This document shows positions 19,028 through 28,800 of a DNA stretch of 64,000 nt, piece by piece. The notes under the pieces were generated by a model. It ran no database searches, was not told the DNA's origin, and saw nothing but the letters and a program-made list of their open reading frames with translations. Position 1 is the first letter of the stretch; each line of letters starts with the position of its first letter. The DNA is from Lachnospiraceae bacterium (GTDB taxonomy: Bacteria; Bacillota; Clostridia; Lachnospirales; Lachnospiraceae), in NCBI GenBank assembly GCA_024403355.1, contig JAKSRW010000005.1, positions 35,659 to 99,658 on the forward strand, in the 5' to 3' direction. The translations under genes were made by a program, and so were the position numbers.

Positions 19028-20506
19028 ATGGGATATACGGATAAGGAAATGGCTGTATTTTCAGAAATTGCATATATTGATCTTGAGGATGCCCTGCGTG
19101 AATACCGGATTGCACATCCGGGACAAAATCCTACACTTGCGGAGTTAAATAACAGTAAGGTTAATAAGATAATGAAGGAAATGGGCATGGAGGACAAGCT
19201 GGGTGAATGGAGACTTGCGATGACCTATGATGATAACGATCATTCCGGAATGTACGCTTGCGTTATTGAAACGGACAGTAAACGGGGTGAGGCTACGGTA
19301 GCATTCCGTGGAAGCGAGCCTATGGATGAGCTGGGAAATGTTATACATGACTGGGTAAACGGAGACCTTAAATTGCTTAATTCGACTTGTACAAAGCAGC
19401 ATGAAGCCGTGGAAGAATTCTATAAAAAATACGCAAGTGAGCTGGCGAAGTATTCAAGTCTTGCAATGACGGGACATTCACTTGGCGGAAATCTTGCGGA
19501 GTATGCAACTATAGTGTCCTACAAATATGGGTTAGACAAAAAGATTATCCAGTGCGTGAGCAATGACGGCCCCGGATTCTCAAATGAATTCATAGCTAAA
19601 TATTATGAACATATACTGGCGATGTCAGACATAATGGATCATAAGTGCTTCAGTATTGTAGGTCAGCTATTATTTAACCTTCCAGGAGTATCTTATGAAT
19701 TCGGAGAGGTAAAGCCGGGCACGGGCGGAGGCTTTGACAGACATGGTATGGAAACCTGGGTCTTTAATGAGGATGGTTCTATTGAAAGAGGAGATCAGGA
19801 TTACTGGTCCAGAGTTTTGAGTATATCCTCAGAAATAATTGACCTCGTGCCGGAGCCCTTAGGTGATGCTTTTATTACCCTGGTGTCAGGACTGTGGATT
19901 GGCGGAAAATGGGCTGCCGATAATTGGCAGGGACTTGTAATGGGAATAGGTATACTTGCTGCAGTGGCACCGGGCCTTACCGGTGCGGCTATTGCTGTGG
20001 TAGGCGGTTTGGCAATATCTGCAATTGTTGTGGTTGCGGCAGTGGCATTGGCGGTTGTAATTGTCTCGGTTGCAGTGGATTTCATTATTCAGGTTGGAAC
20101 ATATATATGTGAGCAGATTGCAAATTTTGTGAACTGGGCTGCGGACAGACTTGCTGAATTCAGGGATTTTGTAATGCAGCAGATTGAAAACATTGCAAAC
20201 TGGTTTAGGGAGACCTTCGATGCGGGTACAAGATATTCAAGAGAAAATCCTGAGATTTGCATAGATACCTACAAAATGTACAATTATGCATCAAGGTTAA
20301 GTTCTATTGCGAACAGTATTGATTCGATTAAATCGAGTATTTGGAGTATTTACGGAGATGCAGGTATTACACAGAAGCACAAGGCTCGTGAGGCTGCCTG
20401 GGCAATAGGCAGCGGAACGGTCAGAAAATGTGCAAATTATCTGAATGATACTGCCGCTGAATTTGAGAGAATAGAGCGTGAGATTAAGGCTGCGTTAGGA
20501 GGCTGA
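19028..20506 (+). CDS. TslA-like type VII lipase effector, second copy
   Basis: The 492-residue product has an alpha/beta-hydrolase domain with nucleophile elbow GHSLGG (about 152-157) and a preceding VAFRGSEP strand as in lipases. A strongly hydrophobic Ala/Val/Gly-rich stretch follows (about 300-360) that could insert in membranes. The C-terminal helical region (about 395-492) ends TVRKCANYLNDTAAEFERIE. That end aligns by eye with the TLKRCATYLRDTANEYNSIE end of the 16588 protein, so the two are paralogs with the same reversed domain order. It has no signal peptide, which fits type VII export. It ends 2 nt before a small helical-protein gene. Confidence 0.78.
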   Translation: MGYTDKEMAVFSEIAYIDLEDALREYRIAHPGQNPTLAELNNSKVNKIMKEMGMEDKLGEWRLAMTYDDNDHSGMYACVIETDSKRGEATVAFRGSEPMDELGNVIHDWVNGDLKLLNSTCTKQHEAVEEFYKKYASELAKYSSLAMTGHSLGGNLAEYATIVSYKYGLDKKIIQCVSNDGPGFSNEFIAKYYEHILAMSDIMDHKCFSIVGQLLFNLPGVSYEFGEVKPGTGGGFDRHGMETWVFNEDGSIERGDQDYWSRVLSISSEIIDLVPEPLGDAFITLVSGLWIGGKWAADNWQGLVMGIGILAAVAPGLTGAAIAVVGGLAISAIVVVAAVALAVVIVSVAVDFIIQVGTYICEQIANFVNWAADRLAEFRDFVMQQIENIANWFRETFDAGTRYSRENPEICIDTYKMYNYASRLSSIANSIDSIKSSIWSIYGDAGITQKHKAREAAWAIGSGTVRKCANYLNDTAAEFERIEREIKAALGG

Positions 20507-20508
20507 TT

Positions 20509-20706
20509 ATGGATCAGGGACTTAAAAATAATATTAATAATGTGGTTAGTTCAATCAATTCAAGAATAAATGAGCTGACGGAAATAAGTAACGGATTAAG
20601 GGGAAGCGCCTTTAAAAATATCGGCACAGAGAAATGTGCAAATAAAATTGATGGTGTAATCAGTGATTTAAGAAAAGCAAGAAATAAACTGAACAGTATG
20701 GAATGA
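20509..20706 (+). CDS. Small helical protein, candidate effector partner
   Basis: The 65-residue product is almost entirely amphipathic helix (VVSSINSRINELTEISNGL, then KIDGVISDLRKARNKL) with a GSAF turn in the middle, so it forms a helical hairpin. Type VII LXG and TslA-like effectors are typically encoded with such small helical partners (Lap-like) that bind the targeting helices. It follows the lipase gene by 2 nt, with GGAGG overlapping the stop, which suggests translational coupling and partnership. No family is assigned. Confidence 0.75.
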   Translation: MDQGLKNNINNVVSSINSRINELTEISNGLRGSAFKNIGTEKCANKIDGVISDLRKARNKLNSME

Positions 20707-20793
20707 TAATTCGCTGATTTGTGACTGCAAAAGGTGAATACTGTGTGTTCAAATAAAAGTTTGCGGGGCAGGCGGAAAGGCATGGTGAATAAT

Positions 20794-21156
20794 ATGGAAA
20801 ACAGTATTAGAGGTGCGTTTAATCCTCGTATATTTTCGGGTAACGGCGGTTTGGGTGCTGATCTAAACTTTAAGGAGGATACCGTAAGAGACGTTGCCAA
20901 TAATGTTAAAAGAACTAATGACGAGCTTAAGTCATCTTTTTCGAATGTTACTGATGCGATAAATGCTCTCGACCGTTCATGGGACGGTGAGGCTGCGTCA
21001 AATGCGATAACAAAGTTTAATACTATCAAGTCAAACTTCGTTGAAAACAGGCATGCGCAGGTAGATGTTTTTGTGAGCTTTCTTCTCAGACAGGTGGGCG
21101 ACGGGTATGTTTCCACAGAGGAAGTAAACAAGCAGCTTGCCGATCAGTTTAAGTAG
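20794..21156 (+). CDS. WXG100-like protein
   Basis: The 120-residue product has the WXG turn SWDGEAA (about 65-71) between two helices and ends QVGDGYVSTEEVNKQLADQFK, similar to the tail of the 16122 protein. It is longer than EsxA because of about 25 extra N-terminal residues containing NPRIFSGNGGLG. The start is uncertain: ATG 20782, GTG 20785 or ATG 20794. I prefer 20794 because GGTG at 20784-20787 gives 6-nt spacing. It is a candidate EssC substrate or partner of the lipase proteins. Confidence 0.85.
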   Translation: MENSIRGAFNPRIFSGNGGLGADLNFKEDTVRDVANNVKRTNDELKSSFSNVTDAINALDRSWDGEAASNAITKFNTIKSNFVENRHAQVDVFVSFLLRQVGDGYVSTEEVNKQLADQFK

Positions 21157-21169
21157 GGGGATATCGGAT

Positions 21170-21472
21170 ATGATAATAAAGGTTGATCACAGTAAATTTG
21201 AATCGACTGCAAACAAAATTGATAATTATATTTCTGAAGCAAAGCGTAAGATGAATTCAATGAACAATGAAATGAGCGGGCTGATGGCAGGCTTTTCAGG
21301 CAAGGATGCGGCTGCGTTCAGCGGTCAGTGGGATAAGGTGGATGAGGAAGGTTCTGTTTACAGGAATATGAACAAGTCCCTGCAGACTTATTCGGATTTT
21401 CTTCGTGAGGCAGGAAAAAAATACAGGGATGCGCAGACAAATGCAATAAACAGAGCAAACCGCATCTGGTAA
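21170..21472 (+). CDS. WXG100-size helical protein with FSG turn
   Basis: The 100-residue helical hairpin resembles WXG100 proteins but has AGFSGKDAAAF where the W-X-G turn would be, with Trp replaced by Phe. It ends with AINRANRIW. Start ATG 21170 follows TAGGGGG at suitable spacing; the longer upstream start overlaps the previous gene. It probably pairs with the preceding WXG100-like product. No signal peptide is present. Confidence 0.82.
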   Translation: MIIKVDHSKFESTANKIDNYISEAKRKMNSMNNEMSGLMAGFSGKDAAAFSGQWDKVDEEGSVYRNMNKSLQTYSDFLREAGKKYRDAQTNAINRANRIW

Positions 21473-21520
21473 AAGCATGGATTTGTTTTAGACGGATAAG
21501 AGAAAGGCATAATTGTTAAA

Positions 21521-22351
21521 GTGCAGTTATATAATGATAATTATAAGGTTTATGACAGGAATCACAGACTTGAAATAGCATTGATTTCGACCATCGGTGA
21601 GCGAAATGAGCAGCAGGACTGTGCCGGCTATGAGTTTATTAGGGATGAAGGACTTGCGGTAGTTTGCGACGGTATGGGCGGAATGGAATGCGGCAGACAG
21701 GCGGCGGCAGTCGGCGTGGAGACTATGCTTGAGGCTTATAAGGGTATTTTCGCCCAGGTATATGACAGGACTGATGCTGATACAGTCAATCCGCACACTT
21801 TTCTGGTAAAAACCGCCGAGGATGCAGACAGCCTTGTAGCAGGTCTTATTGATTCAAAGGGACACAAAGGAACTGCGGGTTCTACGATGGTGGCGGTCCT
21901 GATTTCAGGTCAGAAGCTCTACTGGATTTCGGTCGGTGACAGCAGAATATATCTTTACAGGAACAGGGAGATGGTCAGGGTTACAACGGATCATACCTAT
22001 CAGGCAGTACTTGATGAGCAGCTGAGCAGCGGGAAGATAAGCAGGGAGGAATACGAAAGCGAGCTCTACCGTGGGAAGGCACTTGTAAGTTATTTGGGAG
22101 TCAACGGAATGCAGCTGATTGATGCGAATGATATTGCGTTCGGGCTTGAAAAAAACGACAGGCTTCTTTTACTGACGGATGGCTTTTACCGACTTGTTTC
22201 CGATGAGGAATTAAGAGAGTGTCTGGAAAATAATATTGATATAAATGATGCGGCTATGGCAATAGAACAGCTGGCTATGAGCCGCGAATCGGCATCGCCA
22301 AAGGATAACAGAACTATGGCATTGCTGGAGATTAAGCAGATGGATTTTTGA
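21521..22351 (+). CDS. PP2C-type Ser/Thr protein phosphatase
   Basis: The 276-residue product has the PP2C motifs in order: ERNEQQDC (metal-binding Asp), VVCDGMGG (about 46-53), GSTMVAVL, VGDSRIYL, LLLTDGFY and PKDNRTMALL. These phosphatases reverse Hanks-kinase phosphorylation and need two Mn2+/Mg2+. The start is GTG at 21521 with AAAGG 13 nt upstream. It sits between the WXG100-like genes and the FHA/kinase genes, so it likely acts on FHA-binding or kinase phosphothreonines of this locus. Confidence 0.93.
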   Translation: MQLYNDNYKVYDRNHRLEIALISTIGERNEQQDCAGYEFIRDEGLAVVCDGMGGMECGRQAAAVGVETMLEAYKGIFAQVYDRTDADTVNPHTFLVKTAEDADSLVAGLIDSKGHKGTAGSTMVAVLISGQKLYWISVGDSRIYLYRNREMVRVTTDHTYQAVLDEQLSSGKISREEYESELYRGKALVSYLGVNGMQLIDANDIAFGLEKNDRLLLLTDGFYRLVSDEELRECLENNIDINDAAMAIEQLAMSRESASPKDNRTMALLEIKQMDF

Positions 22352-22389
22352 GCGGTTGAACAGATTATGTGAAAGGCATGGTGGCTATT

Positions 22390-23787
22390 ATGAACATTAA
22401 AAAATGTATGAACGGTCATTTTTTTGATGTGGATAAATATCAGCTTTGTCCTCACTGCGGTGCAGGCATTGATGGTGGAAACGGACAGGCAAAGCAGGAC
22501 TCTAATGATGCAAAGAAGGAGCACAAGGGTCTCTTTGGTCACAAGAAAAAGAATAAAGAGCAGACGGAAAATATCGTGCAGGAAAATCAGGCTTTTGTTA
22601 ATAATCAGATGCAAAATGTTCAGAATGTTCAGCCTGTAAGAGCTGTTACGCTTCCTGAAAGGCCGGCAACTGTTATATGCCCTTCATGTCATGCACAGAT
22701 TGATTCGGACTGTAAATTCTGTATTAAATGCGGATTTAAGCTTGAGCCTGAAAAAATGCTTCAGAATAATGACAGGGTGAAGACTTCGGCGACCACTACG
22801 CCTACGGTAGGCTTCAGTCAGCATACGACTCAGCCAAAGCCCGTACAGCAGGCAGTGCAGGGAGCGCAGATGGCTCAGCCCCAAAATGTGCAGCAGGCAG
22901 TACAGGGAACACAGCAGCCGGTACAGCCGAAGCCCGTACAGCAGGCAGTGCAGGGAACCCAGCAACCGGTACAGCCGAAGCCTGTACAGCAGGTGGCACA
23001 GGGAGCGCAGGGAACCCGGCAGACTCAGCCCAAGCCTGTACAGCAGACCGCACAGGGAATACAGCAGTCGGTACAGGCGGCTCAGCCCCAAAATCTACAG
23101 CAGGCACAGCCGCTGGCACAGACAGCAGCCCAGAATAATCAGAATGTGCAGCCTCAGCTGCAGCCCTCTGAGCCTAAGCCTGCAAACGGTGTTCAGAATA
23201 CATTGTCAAATATTACAGAAGTTAGCGGTACAGAGACTGACCGTATGGACCTGCAGGCGGCAATCAGAAGCGCCGTATCGGGCAGTGAAGGAAGAACAGT
23301 CGGCTTCTTCAGTATGGATATTGCAAATAAAGCAAATGAAACAAGCGAAACAACTGAAAACGAGGCAAATACTGTGAATGATAACAGCCAGGCTCAGAAT
23401 CAGTCCGAAAGCAGACCTGTGCCTGTAAGTATGATGAGTGAGCCCGTTGTAGGCTGGCTTGTATGCGTTGGCGGTGTATCGTTCGGAGAATCCTTCGGCC
23501 TCTATGCGGGAAGAAACTCTGTCGGAAGAAGTGTAAATAACAGGGTTATTATTGCAAAAGACAATACGGTTTCAAGAGATAAGCATGCATGGATTATATA
23601 TGAACCCAAGAAGAGGGTATTCTATGTTCAGCCCGGCGAAGCAAGCGGTCTAACCTATCTGCATAAAGAAATTTTGCTTGATACAAAGCAGCTTGAGCCT
23701 AGGGATATCATTGAAATAGGCAGCGGAAGGTATATGCTTATTCCTTTGTGCGGACCTGATTTCAGCTGGGAAGACTACTTAAGGTAA
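22390..23787 (+). CDS. Double zinc-ribbon protein with Gln/Pro-rich repeats and C-terminal FHA domain
   Basis: The 465-residue product begins with a zinc ribbon (KKCMNGHFFD...CPHCGAG). A second ribbon near 100-125 has CPSCH...CIKCG. A low-complexity linker (about 145-265) holds repeated PVQQAVQGTQQ units. A C-terminal FHA domain (about 360-465) has GRNSVGRS and SRDKHAWI, the phosphothreonine-binding motifs. FHA domains bind pThr, so this looks like a cytoplasmic adaptor that reads the phosphorylation state set by the adjacent kinases and phosphatases. The start is ATG 22390 (GGTGG 5 nt upstream), because the ribbon starts there. Partner identity is unknown. Confidence 0.85.
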   Translation: MNIKKCMNGHFFDVDKYQLCPHCGAGIDGGNGQAKQDSNDAKKEHKGLFGHKKKNKEQTENIVQENQAFVNNQMQNVQNVQPVRAVTLPERPATVICPSCHAQIDSDCKFCIKCGFKLEPEKMLQNNDRVKTSATTTPTVGFSQHTTQPKPVQQAVQGAQMAQPQNVQQAVQGTQQPVQPKPVQQAVQGTQQPVQPKPVQQVAQGAQGTRQTQPKPVQQTAQGIQQSVQAAQPQNLQQAQPLAQTAAQNNQNVQPQLQPSEPKPANGVQNTLSNITEVSGTETDRMDLQAAIRSAVSGSEGRTVGFFSMDIANKANETSETTENEANTVNDNSQAQNQSESRPVPVSMMSEPVVGWLVCVGGVSFGESFGLYAGRNSVGRSVNNRVIIAKDNTVSRDKHAWIIYEPKKRVFYVQPGEASGLTYLHKEILLDTKQLEPRDIIEIGSGRYMLIPLCGPDFSWEDYLR

Positions 23788-23798
23788 GAGGTAAGAAA

Positions 23799-25781
23799 AT
23801 GGCATTTTGTTACTCGTGTTTTAATAAAATTCGAGATGACTATATGGTTTGTCCCTACTGCGGGGCATCAAAAAACATGAGTCCCTTAGAGCCGATTCAT
23901 CTTCATCCCGGAACTCTGCTTAACGGCCGGTATATTATCGGACAGGCAGTGGGCGGAGGTGGTTTCGGAATCATTTATAAGGCCTTCGATACTAAATTCG
24001 GTACAACCATTGCGGTAAAAGAATTTTATTCGTCGGCTCTTATGAACCGTGTTCCGGGAAACGACTTTGTGACGCCCTACCAGAAAAAATATGATGAGTT
24101 TGCTTACAGAAAAAAGCGTTATCTTGCTGAGGCAAGGACCATGGCTAAATTCAGTAAGCATAAAAATATCCCGAAGGTATATGAGTATTTCGAAGCGAAC
24201 AACACAGCCTATATCGTTATGGAGCTGCTTGAGGGCATGGCGCTTAATGATTATCTCAGGGAAAACAACGGTGTAATAGATTCTGATTTTGCGATTATGA
24301 TTGTCGGTGAGATAGCGAATGCACTGCAGTCCCTTCATGAGGCCGGAGTTATTCACCGAGATGTTGCTCCGGATAATATTTTCATTTGCAATGGGGAATA
24401 TATTGGAGTAAAGCTGCTGGACCTTGGTGCGGCTAAGCTTTCCGATGATACCGATGATGTAATCGATATCGTACTGAAGCCCGGATATTCGGCAACAGAG
24501 CAGTATGATGATTTTAATGATATCGGTCCGTATTCGGACGTATATGCACTTGGTGCAACCATGTACTGCATGCTCACCGGAAACAGGCCTGATGAATCAA
24601 CGAACAGAAAAACTGTTTTGGAAAACAGCGGAAATGATACAATTCTTCCTCCGCATATGATTAATCCGGCTATTTCGGAGAATCTGAGCAATGCAATCAT
24701 GAAGGCCATGGCCGTAGAAAAGCATATGCGATATAAAAGTGTGGATGCTTTTGTAAAGGCTATTACAGGTGAAAAAAGGGTATATACGATTGCCGAGGAG
24801 AAAAAGAAAAGAAACAGAAAGAGACTGATTAGCATTATTGCGGCGCTGGTGCTTGTAGCGGTGGCATCGGTTTTTGCATGGAAGATATACGGAAGCAAAA
24901 AGGCTGATCAGGAGCTCAGACCTGCAGAAATCTCTGTCTGGTATTCGGTTGAAAAGGATTCGGATGAAAAGGACGCAATGGATGCGGTGATAGAGGATTT
25001 CAGAATCACCTTCCCCCATATTGAGATTATGAGCAGGGCAATTCCTTCGGAAGAGTATGAAGAAGAGATAAAAAAGGCTGCATCTGAGGGGAAGCTTCCT
25101 AATCTTTTTGAGAGCAGCGGATTGGAGGATTCGTTGATTTCCGGTGCAGTGGATTTGGCGGACATACTGCAGAGTGAGCAGGCCGATGACTGCTATTTCT
25201 TTAATCAGTACAATAAGTTTTATGATGATTATAAAAGGATGCCCTTGGCCTTCGAGCTTCCTCTTGCCTATGTAATTACAAGCGGATACACAAGCATTGA
25301 CTATAATTCTGATTATTTTGAGGCTGTAAAGGATTTCGGAGATGTGGAAATTGCCGTTGATGAAAGAAATAAGGAGCTGATTACCGATAATTATTCTGTG
25401 TCTGATTATAAGGGCATCGAGAGCTTTATGAATAATTCGGAAAACAGCTGTGCGGTAATGCTTTCATCTTCAGTGATCCTTAATGATGTACGTGAGTCGC
25501 TGACTAATTATCAGAAAAAATATGTTTACCCGGATGCAGACAAAATCTTCTGTAATTTTATCTACGAGTGGAGTGTCGGTTCGGGAGATGAGGCTTCCGT
25601 GGCTGCGGCAAAGAGACTTCTGGAGTGGATGCTGGGAAATAATTATCAGAATATGCTGATGATTTCTGTATGCGCCGATGGTCAGCTGCCGGTCAGCAGG
25701 GAGTGCTTAAAGAACCGAATGACTAATAAATATTATTCGGCCATAGAGAAAATAATACCTAAGATGATTTTTGACAGATAA
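23799..25781 (+). CDS. Zinc-ribbon Hanks Ser/Thr kinase with solute-binding-protein-like ectodomain
   Basis: The 660-residue product has an N-terminal zinc ribbon (CYSCF...CPYCG) and a Hanks kinase domain (about 45-325). The kinase has the Gly loop GGGGFG, AVKE lysine, catalytic loop HRDVAPDN (H186) and LLDLG for DFG. A juxtamembrane K/R stretch precedes one membrane helix (about 343-363). The extracellular part (about 370-660) begins ISVWYSVEKDSDEKDAMDAVIEDF... and reads like an extracellular sugar-binding lipoprotein of ABC transporters. The catalytic-loop Lys is replaced by Ala (HRDVAP rather than HRDLKP). The plan implies ligand sensing outside and phosphorylation inside. Confidence 0.85.
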   Translation: MAFCYSCFNKIRDDYMVCPYCGASKNMSPLEPIHLHPGTLLNGRYIIGQAVGGGGFGIIYKAFDTKFGTTIAVKEFYSSALMNRVPGNDFVTPYQKKYDEFAYRKKRYLAEARTMAKFSKHKNIPKVYEYFEANNTAYIVMELLEGMALNDYLRENNGVIDSDFAIMIVGEIANALQSLHEAGVIHRDVAPDNIFICNGEYIGVKLLDLGAAKLSDDTDDVIDIVLKPGYSATEQYDDFNDIGPYSDVYALGATMYCMLTGNRPDESTNRKTVLENSGNDTILPPHMINPAISENLSNAIMKAMAVEKHMRYKSVDAFVKAITGEKRVYTIAEEKKKRNRKRLISIIAALVLVAVASVFAWKIYGSKKADQELRPAEISVWYSVEKDSDEKDAMDAVIEDFRITFPHIEIMSRAIPSEEYEEEIKKAASEGKLPNLFESSGLEDSLISGAVDLADILQSEQADDCYFFNQYNKFYDDYKRMPLAFELPLAYVITSGYTSIDYNSDYFEAVKDFGDVEIAVDERNKELITDNYSVSDYKGIESFMNNSENSCAVMLSSSVILNDVRESLTNYQKKYVYPDADKIFCNFIYEWSVGSGDEASVAAAKRLLEWMLGNNYQNMLMISVCADGQLPVSRECLKNRMTNKYYSAIEKIIPKMIFDR

Positions 25782-25822
25782 GAAATTATTGTAGGGAGAA
25801 TTAACTTTTAAGGAGTATTGTT

Positions 25823-28800
25823 ATGGGACTTATCAGGTGTATGAGCTGTATGGAGCTGTTTGATGCGGGCTGTCAGGTCTGTCCTCATTGCGGTTCCGTA
25901 ATAAACAGAACAGAGGCGGAAGCTATTCATCTTCAGCCGCATACAATACTTCACAACAGATATGAAATAGGAAATATTCTGGGCTACGGAGGATTCGGTA
26001 CAACCTATGTGGCATGGGATATGAAGCTGCAGCAGAAGGTTGCGGTAAAGGAATATTTCCCCACGGAGTTTTGTACACGTATGCCCGGACATACTGAGGT
26101 CAGGGTATTTAATGAAGAAAAGGGTGAGCAGTTCGAGGCAGGTCTGAGAAAGTTTACCGATGAGGCTATAAGACTTGCAAAATTCCAAAATGAGCCCGGT
26201 ATTGTTACAATTTACGACAGTATTGTGGAGAATGGTACTGCATATATTATTATGGAGTACCTGGACGGAGAGACTCTTGAGGAGCGCTTAAGGCGTGAGG
26301 GTACAATAGATGAGGATGAAGCTATCGGTATCATTATACCTGTTCTTGAATCACTGAAGGCGGTACATGCGGCCGGAATAATTCACAGAGATATTGCGCC
26401 TGAAAATATCGTGCTGACGGGCAGCGGTGAAATCAAGCTGATTGATTTTTCGGCGGCACGTTTTGCGACAACCTCGCACAGTCGAAGCCTGACCGTTACC
26501 ATTAAGCAGGGATATTCACCTGAGGAGCAGTACAGAAGCAGAGGTGACCAGGGACCTCACACCGATGTGTATTCCATTGCTGCGACCCTGTATAAGATGA
26601 TTACGGGAAATACACCGCCCGATGCCATGGAACGTCGAACGATGTTTGAAAGCAAGGGAAAGGATTTACTTGTTCCCATTCATAAAATCAGGAAAAAAAT
26701 TAATATTAATCATGAAAATGCTATTTTAAATGCCTTAAATGTCAGAATCGAGGATCGTACCCCCGATGTTCAGACCTTTATCAATGAGCTTATGTCTACC
26801 ACAAAGGTAAAGAGAAAAGCAGGCAAAATAGCGATTACGGATCTGTATACATGGCCTAAATGGCTGAAGGTTCTGCTTCCGACTCTTCTTGGTGCGGCAG
26901 TGGTGTTTGCGGTTCTGCTGCTTACGGGAATTATCAGGTTTGAATCACTGTTTTCGGGAGAGCTTGTCATTCCGGACGGGGTAGTTGTAGTGCCTGATGT
27001 CGAGGGCATGGACAAAAATGAGGCTATCACACTTTTGTCAAAAGCGAATTTGAATCCGGTTGCCGATAACAGTATTGAATCGGAATATATTGAGAGCGGT
27101 AAAATCGTCCTTCAGACACCCGCGGGAGATTCATATCTGAAGGAATACGGTATTGTATCACTTACGGTCAGCAGCGGTAAAAAGGTTGCTGAAGCGGTGG
27201 ACGGTATTTCAATCGTACCGTATGTAATCTGGGATTTACAGGAGGAGGCTGCCGGTAAGCTTCAGCAGGCAGGTCTTTCGGCTCCTGATATTATTACGGA
27301 ATATGATGAATTTATCGCCGCGGGCCGTGTTATCAGTCAGAGTATTGAGGCAGGCCAGGAGGTTGAAGAGGGCAGCAGGATTACACTTGTTGTGTCCCTT
27401 GGTGCGGCACCCTTTGAAATGATTAATGTTGTCGGAAGCAAGGAAGAAGCTGCAAAGCAGATGCTTCACGACAAGGGACTTGATGTTATAGTTGATTATG
27501 TCAACAGTAATACAGATGTAGGCAATGTTCTGGAACAGAGTATTGCTGAGGGTTCAATTGTCAGAAAGGGAGATACAGTTACTATTACCGTCGCTACGGG
27601 GGCTGAATTGTTTGAGGTACCTCCTGTTGCCGGAATGAAGAAGAAAAAAGCTGTATCAACACTTGAAAAGGCCGGATTTACTGTTGTAGCTTTGGAAAAT
27701 TATGATTCGGAGACAGAAGCAGGCTGTGTAATCAGTCAGAGCCCCGAGGCAGGAAGCAGTCAGGAGAAGAATGCCGTTATTACTATCTATGTAAGTAAGG
27801 GCGCTCAGTCGGTAAAGGCTATTCTGGACCCGATGGGCGGTGAATGTGATATCGTAGAGCTCGATCTTTTGGAAGGTGCTTCATACGGAAATCTTCCTGT
27901 GCCTGTTAGAAAGGGTTACAGGTTTGACGGCTGGTTTACTGAAGCTGACGAAGGAATGCGCATCAGTGAAAGTACAGAGGTAACGGTTCAGTATGCACAT
28001 ACACTTTACGCACACTGGAGTGCTTCGGTAGTAGCGGTTACACTTAATCCTACGGGCGGTAAAATAAACGGAAGCAGTGCAAATGCCGAATTTGAAGTTA
28101 TTTTCGGAGAGGCCTATGCTTTTCTTCCTGTGCCGGTAAAGGGCAGTGAATCCTTTGTAGGATGGTTCACTTCTGAATCGGGAGGACAGGAGATTGTTTC
28201 GTCTACAACTGTAGACTCAAACGGACCGATTACTCTTTATGCACACTGGGCATCTGATTCGTGTCGTGTAAGCTTTGATGCGAACGGCGGATATGTGGGC
28301 AGCAGCGGTAAGAATGTGTCATATGGCTCGAAATACGGAACACTTCCTAATGCTGAGCGTGATGGCTACAGCTTCAGGGGCTGGTCATTGTCACGTTCGG
28401 GAGGCGATTATATCTCGGAGAACCAGACTGTTGAATCACGAAACGATCACACTCTTTATGCTCAGTGGTCGGTAAACAGCTATACAGTTTCGTTTAATGC
28501 GAACGGCGGATATCTTAACGGTGACAGCAGTAAAACCGTTAAATATATGACAGAATACGGAACACTTCCCACAGCAGAGCGTTCAGGCTTCTCATTTGCA
28601 GGCTGGTATACTGCGGCGAGCGGCGGACGGCGTGTGAGATCTGATTCTGTATTTGAAAAGGCGGGAAACCAGACCTTGTACGCACAGTGGGAAAGTGCGG
28701 CATTTACCGTTACACTTGATGCAAACGGCGGAAGCCTGAGCCAGACAAGTATTCAGGCGGAATACGGTAAGCCCTACGGTACATTGCCTAAACCTTCAAA

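Noticed and set aside
22840..23110. Direct nucleotide repeats as a possible CRISPR array
   Set aside because: The repeats are in frame, encode PVQQAVQGTQQ-like units of the FHA adaptor, and have no unique spacers.
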